A stretch of DNA of 64,000 bases, taken from the NCBI RefSeq assembly GCF_030270605.1, contig NZ_BSYJ01000004.1, forward strand, positions 186,001-250,000. Direction: 5' to 3'. The notes beneath the pieces were generated by a model. It had not been told where the DNA came from and searched no databases. It worked only from the letters and a program-made list of their open reading frames with translations. This DNA is from Biformimicrobium ophioploci (GTDB lineage: Bacteria > Pseudomonadota > Gammaproteobacteria > Pseudomonadales > Cellvibrionaceae). Positions 60,218 to 64,000 of the stretch are shown here, one piece after another. Numbering within the stretch: position 1 is the stretch's first letter; every line of letters starts with the position of its first letter. Made by a program: the position numbers and the translations under genes.

Positions 60218-61285
60218 TTGTCCAGTTCCCAGCAGAAGCACCCCTCCCGCATCCTGATTGTCGGCCCGTCCTGGGTTGGCGATATGGTGATGGCGCAGTC
60301 CCTGTTTATCCAGCTGAAGCAGCTGCACCCGGAGGCCCTGATCGATGTGCTGGCGCCTGCCTGGAGCCGGCCATTGCTGGAGCGCATGCCGGAAGTCCAC
60401 GCCAGCATCGAGATGCCGGTGGGGCATGGCAAGCTTGACCTCGGCAAGCGCCGCCGGCTCGGGCATTGGCTGCGCCAGCACAACTACGACCAGGCAATCC
60501 TGCTGCCCAACTCCCTGAAATCCGCACTGGTGCCATTTTTCGCCGGAATCCCGTTGCGTACCGGCTGGCGCGGGGAAATGCGTTATGGCCTGCTCAATGA
60601 TATCCGCCTGTTGAACAAGCAGCGCTACCCGTTAATGGTGCAGCGTTTTGTCGCGCTGGCCTTGCCGCCGGGAGCGGCCCTGCCGGAGGCGCTGCCGCGC
60701 CCGGCGCTGGTGGCGCAGGATCGCTTTGAGGCACTGGCGCAGGAATTCGGCCTGAACCGCGAGCGGCCGGTGCTGGCGCTCTGCCCTGGTGCGGAATTCG
60801 GGCCGGCCAAGCGCTGGCCGGAGGCGCATTACGCCGAAGTCGCGGCCAGCAAGATAGCCGAGGGCTGGCAGGTGTGGTTGCTTGGCTCCGGCAAGGACCG
60901 CGATGTTTGCGCCGATATTATCGAGCGTCAGTCGGATGAGGCGCGCAGCTACTGTGAGAACCTCGCGGGTCGTACCCAGCTCGCCGATGCCATCGACCTG
61001 CTGGCACAGGCGGATGCGGTGGTCAGTAATGATTCCGGTCTGATGCACATCGCCGCTGCACTGGGGCGGCCGCTTGCGGTGGTCTACGGTTCCACATCCC
61101 CGGATTTCACGCCGCCGTTGGCAGAGAAGGTCCGCATCCTGTCGATTGAGGTAGAATGCGGGCCCTGCTTCCAGAGAGAGTGTCCGCTCGGACATATGAA
61201 ATGCCTGCAAGAACTTCCTCCGCAGCGCGCGCTCGATGCGCTCGACGAACTGTGCTCCGATGCGGGCGAGGCGACCAGGGCATGA
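60218..61285 (+). CDS. waaF: lipopolysaccharide heptosyltransferase II
   Basis: GT9 glycosyltransferase that adds the second heptose to the LPS inner core; cytoplasmic face of the inner membrane. 355 residues. ILIVGPSWVGDMVMAQSLFIQLKQLHP at the N-terminus, LCPGAEFGPAKRWPEAHYAEVA, SNDSGLMHIAAALGRPLAVVYGSTSPDFTPPL and CFQRECPLGHMKCLQEL are typical of WaaF. The start is a TTG at 60218 with GGAG 7 bases upstream. First of the waaFCGP group, which is tightly packed. Confidence 0.94.
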   Translation: MSSSQQKHPSRILIVGPSWVGDMVMAQSLFIQLKQLHPEALIDVLAPAWSRPLLERMPEVHASIEMPVGHGKLDLGKRRRLGHWLRQHNYDQAILLPNSLKSALVPFFAGIPLRTGWRGEMRYGLLNDIRLLNKQRYPLMVQRFVALALPPGAALPEALPRPALVAQDRFEALAQEFGLNRERPVLALCPGAEFGPAKRWPEAHYAEVAASKIAEGWQVWLLGSGKDRDVCADIIERQSDEARSYCENLAGRTQLADAIDLLAQADAVVSNDSGLMHIAAALGRPLAVVYGSTSPDFTPPLAEKVRILSIEVECGPCFQRECPLGHMKCLQELPPQRALDALDELCSDAGEATRA

Positions 61286-61298
61286 AGGCGGTAAATTC

Positions 61299-62282
61299 GT
61301 GCGCGTATTAATCGTCAAGACCTCGTCACTCGGTGACGTCGTGCACACGCTGCCGGCGGTCACCGAAGCCAGCCGTGCGATCACGGAGCTGGTGTTTGAC
61401 TGGGTAGTGGAGGAGAACTTCGCGGAAATCCCGGGGTGGCATCCCGCGGTCGAACGCGTGATCCCCGTGGCGCTGCGCCGCTGGCGCCGCAACCTGCGCG
61501 CCATGCGTATCCAGGGTGAATGGCATGCGTTCCGCGAGCAGCTCGATGCGCAGCGCTATGACCTCGTGATTGATGGCCAGGGCCTGCTCAAGAGCGCGTT
61601 CGTCTGTTCCCGGGTAAAAGCACCAAGTTACGGTTACGACCGGCATAGCATTCGCGAACCCCTGGCGAGTCTTTTTTACACGCACAAATTTGCGGTCGCG
61701 AAAGACCAGCATGCGGTTGCGCGCCTGCGCCAGTTGTTCGGTGCGGCGCTGGGCTACACGCCGTCGTCGAAACCGATCGACTGCGGTATTGACCGCAGTG
61801 GTTTCGGTAATACCGTGGCCGCCGAATACAGGCCCTACATTGTCTGCCTGCACGGCACCACGCGTGCCGACAAATACTATCCGGAAGATTACTGGCAGGG
61901 CCTGATGCAGAGTGCTGCCGCCGGCGGATACCGGTTGCTGTTGCCCTGGGGCAATGAGGAAGAGCAGGCGCGCGCACAGCGGCTTGCGCAGACCTGTGAC
62001 AGTGCAACCGTACTGCCGCGCATGAACCTTGCCGAGATAGCCGGCGTACTGGCGGGAGCCGCCGGGGTGGTTGCGGTGGATACCGGACTCGGCCACCTGA
62101 CCGCCGCACTCGGCACACCCGCGGTTTCCCTTTACGGGCCAACTTCTCCGGGCCTTGTCGGTGCCTATGGCAAGCACCAGCACTATCTTGAAGCTTCGGA
62201 TTTTGGGGAGGGTTTTTCGGCCCTGACCCCGGAGATCGTGTGGCAGACCCTGCAACAGGCCATGGCGGAGGCGGCGCAATGA
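61299..62282 (+). CDS. waaC: lipopolysaccharide heptosyltransferase I
   Basis: Adds the first heptose to Kdo2-lipid A; GT9 family. 327 residues. The start is the GTG at 61299 (VRVLIVKTSSLGDVVHTLPAVTEA), the standard WaaC opening. YVCLHGTTRADKYYPEDYW-type sequence is seen as YIVCLHGTTRADKYYPEDYW, and VDTGLGHLTAALGTPAVSLYGPTSPGLVG is the sugar-nucleotide site. The longer open frame to 61236 overlaps waaF and is not used. Stop overlaps the WaaG start (ATGA). Confidence 0.94.
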   Translation: MRVLIVKTSSLGDVVHTLPAVTEASRAITELVFDWVVEENFAEIPGWHPAVERVIPVALRRWRRNLRAMRIQGEWHAFREQLDAQRYDLVIDGQGLLKSAFVCSRVKAPSYGYDRHSIREPLASLFYTHKFAVAKDQHAVARLRQLFGAALGYTPSSKPIDCGIDRSGFGNTVAAEYRPYIVCLHGTTRADKYYPEDYWQGLMQSAAAGGYRLLLPWGNEEEQARAQRLAQTCDSATVLPRMNLAEIAGVLAGAAGVVAVDTGLGHLTAALGTPAVSLYGPTSPGLVGAYGKHQHYLEASDFGEGFSALTPEIVWQTLQQAMAEAAQ

Positions 62283-63400
62283 AGCTCGCACTGGCGCTCT
62301 ACAAGTATTTCCCGCACGGCGGACTGCAGCGGGACTTTCGCAAGGTTGCGGAACGTGCGGTGGATGCCGGCCACGAGGTTTCCATTCTGTGCCGTAGCTG
62401 GGAGGGCGCGCCGATCGAGGGCGCACGCCTGCTGTGTGCACCTGCCGGCGGCCTGAGTAACCGCAGCAAGGATGCGAACTTCTGTCGCTGGGTGCCCGAC
62501 GCCATGCTGCACTGCGGAGCCGAAATCCTGTGCGCGTTCAATCGGGTTCCGGGGGCGCATGCGTATTTCGCCGCGGATCCCTGTTACGCTGCCAGCCATG
62601 GCGGCACGGCTGCACGTTGGTGGCAGCCGCGACGCAAGCAGTTCCTCAGGTTCGAGCAGGCGATGCTGTCCCCGTCTGCGCGCACCCATATCCTGCACTT
62701 GACCGAGCAGCAGAAGGCGGAATTCCAGCATTACTATGCCACCCCGGATGCGCGCTTTACCCTGGTGCCGCCGGAGATCGGCAGTCGGTTTTTTGCCGAG
62801 CCGGATCCGGACGAGACCGAAAAACTGCGCGGGCGCCTCGGTATTGCGCCGGGCGACCTGATGCTGCTTCACGTCGGCAGCAATTTTGCGCTCAAGGGTG
62901 TCGAGCGCTGCCTGCGGGCAGTGGCTGCGATGCCCGAGCCTGAGCAGGAGCGGCTGCACCTGGTGGTTGCCGGTGAAGGTAATCGCCAGCATTACATCAG
63001 GCTCGGTGCGCGGCTCGGCCTGAGCCCACGGCAAATGCATTTTGTCGGGGTGCAGGAGGATATCCATCGATGGATGCACGCTGCGGACCTCCTACTGCAT
63101 CCCTCCGAACGCGAGTCTGCGGGCATGGTGCTGGTGGAGGCGCTCGCAGCCGGACTCCCGGTCATTGCCACGGAGACCTGCGGCTATGCATTCCATGTCG
63201 AGCGCTCCGGTGCCGGCGCGGTGATTCCTCTGTCGCAGGTAGCCCTCAGTGAGGCCCTGGGCGAGGCGGTCCTGAATCCGGAGCGCTGCCGGGAGTGGTC
63301 CGCGGCAGCGCGAACCTATGCCGGCAAGGCGCAGCTGCGCGGGCTCGCTGACGCGGTGCTGCAGCAACTTGAAGTGATATCCGGTGGTGAGCATGTTTGA
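62279..63400 (+). CDS. waaG: LPS core glycosyltransferase WaaG family (GT4)
   Basis: 373-residue GT-B enzyme that probably adds the first outer-core hexose (UDP-sugar to heptose II). LALALYKYFPHGGLQRDFRKVAE is the WaaG opening. LLHVGSNFALKGVERCLRAVAAMP and LLHPSERESAGMVLVEALAAGLPVIATETCGYAFHV contain the donor-binding Glu pair of GT4. The ATGA overlap with waaC shows coupling; waaP overlaps at its end. The sugar transferred (glucose or another) cannot be read. Confidence 0.92.
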   Translation: MKLALALYKYFPHGGLQRDFRKVAERAVDAGHEVSILCRSWEGAPIEGARLLCAPAGGLSNRSKDANFCRWVPDAMLHCGAEILCAFNRVPGAHAYFAADPCYAASHGGTAARWWQPRRKQFLRFEQAMLSPSARTHILHLTEQQKAEFQHYYATPDARFTLVPPEIGSRFFAEPDPDETEKLRGRLGIAPGDLMLLHVGSNFALKGVERCLRAVAAMPEPEQERLHLVVAGEGNRQHYIRLGARLGLSPRQMHFVGVQEDIHRWMHAADLLLHPSERESAGMVLVEALAAGLPVIATETCGYAFHVERSGAGAVIPLSQVALSEALGEAVLNPERCREWSAAARTYAGKAQLRGLADAVLQQLEVISGGEHV

Positions 63401-64000
63401 TTCCATGCTGGACGAACCATTCCTGGCTGAAAGTTTTCGCGTAATGTGGGAGGGGCAGGATCCGTTCGAACGCCTCTGGCAGATGCCAGGGACCGAATAC
63501 CGGCGCATGCCGGGGCGGCGCACCTTCCGGTTTGAGATAGATGGTTGCGCCTATTTTGCGAAGCTCCATGCCGGCGAGGGCTGGGGGCCGGTCCTCGGCG
63601 ACCTGTTGCGCCTGCGCAAACCGGTCCTGGGCGCTGCCACTGAATATCGCGCGCTGCGCATGCTGGAAGTACTGGGCATTGATACCATGCGCCCGGTGGC
63701 GTTCGCGGAGCGCGGTCTCAGTCCATCGGCGCGAGAGTCGTTCCTGGTGACCGAAGCGCTGGAGCCTACGGTCAGCCTGGAAACATTCTGCGCGGACTGG
63801 AAAGCACTGCCACCACCACTTTCCATCAAGCGCAAGCTGATCCGGCGGGTCGCTGAAATCGCACGTGACCTGCACGAGGGTGGGGTGAACCACCGCGACT
63901 TTTATCTCTGCCACTTCCTGTTGCGCCCGGAAACTCTTGAGCAGGAGTCGCTAGTGATCCACCTGATCGACCTGCACCGCGCGCAGATTCGCCATCGGGT
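63393..64000 (+). CDS. waaP: lipopolysaccharide core heptose(I) kinase (cut by window end)
   Basis: First 202 codons of a WaaP/RfaP kinase that phosphorylates heptose I of the LPS core. The N-terminal MFDSMLDEPFLAESFRVMWEGQDPFERLWQMPGTEYRRMPGRRTFRFEI and AYFAKLHAGEGWGPVLGDLLRLRKPVLGAATEYRALRMLE contain the ATP-lysine region. HEGGVNHRDFYLCHFLLR has the catalytic Asp of the kinase loop, and VIHLIDLHRAQIRHR the DLHRA metal-binding motif. The ATG at 63393 overlaps the waaG stop region. The C-terminus is beyond the window. Confidence 0.93.
   Translation, partial: MFDSMLDEPFLAESFRVMWEGQDPFERLWQMPGTEYRRMPGRRTFRFEIDGCAYFAKLHAGEGWGPVLGDLLRLRKPVLGAATEYRALRMLEVLGIDTMRPVAFAERGLSPSARESFLVTEALEPTVSLETFCADWKALPPPLSIKRKLIRRVAEIARDLHEGGVNHRDFYLCHFLLRPETLEQESLVIHLIDLHRAQIRHR

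Overview
The window is chromosomal DNA from a Gammaproteobacterium of roughly 60% GC. Its gene content and order look like a marine member of the Cellvibrionales (Microbulbifer-like), but the genus is inferred from overall character rather than from a marker gene. Almost everything is housekeeping or envelope biology. I see no rRNA, tRNA, CRISPR array, prophage, integrase or transposase. Several blocks resemble gene neighbourhoods I recall from Pseudomonas: rpiA/ilvA; rppH-ptsP-lgt-thyA-folA-ilvD; zapA-ssrS-fau with ygfB-pepP-ubiH-visC; argA/argE/pit; and glnE-ilvE-waaF-waaC-waaG-waaP.

Layout. 1-5.5 kb holds beta-oxidation genes (thiolase and a FadB/FadJ-like enzyme), an AraC-type regulator, and a divergent long-chain acyl-CoA synthetase with a small winged-helix protein. 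5.5-6.8 kb is a gene of unknown function with visibly lower GC. 6.8-9.8 kb holds a lytic transglycosylase lipoprotein, rpiA and ilvA. 10-18.5 kb holds a tiny membrane ORF with a strong terminator, fau, 6S RNA, zapA, a ZapB-like coiled coil, ygfB, pepP, ubiH, visC-type hydroxylase, a GlpG-like rhomboid and a CNNM/CorC protein. 18.5-25.3 kb holds a probable Fur-controlled ferric iron ABC importer without an ATPase gene, gcvT-gcvH without gcvP, rlmI and an SDR gene. The last two genes are surrounded by many palindromes built on GGGGTCAGAG. 25.3-35.2 kb holds dat, ptsP and rppH, an HAD phosphatase, an imelysin lipoprotein, MepK, and two YcbB-type L,D-transpeptidases. 35.4-37.7 kb is lgt-thyA-folA. 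38-44 kb is a TonB2-type energy-transduction operon (DUF3450, TtpC-like, ExbB, ExbD, TonB, TPR) followed by a second TonB. 44-54 kb holds ilvD, argA, an alkaline phosphatase, a DUF1295 membrane protein, argE, an EamA transporter, pitA and its DUF47 partner behind a likely Pho box. 54-64 kb holds a GspE/PilB-type ATPase, glnE, ilvE and the LPS inner-core genes waaF, waaC, waaG and waaP (cut by the window end).

The most notable points are an apparent one-base frameshift that separates the membrane anchor of the operon TonB from its body; the GGGGTCAGAG hairpin clusters, whose stems vary in compensated pairs; three helically phased TGTTAC repeats upstream of the TonB operon; and a peptidoglycan remodelling cluster that pairs a 3-3 crosslink hydrolase with two 3-3 crosslink synthases. 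Nothing here is a clear new defence or mobile system.
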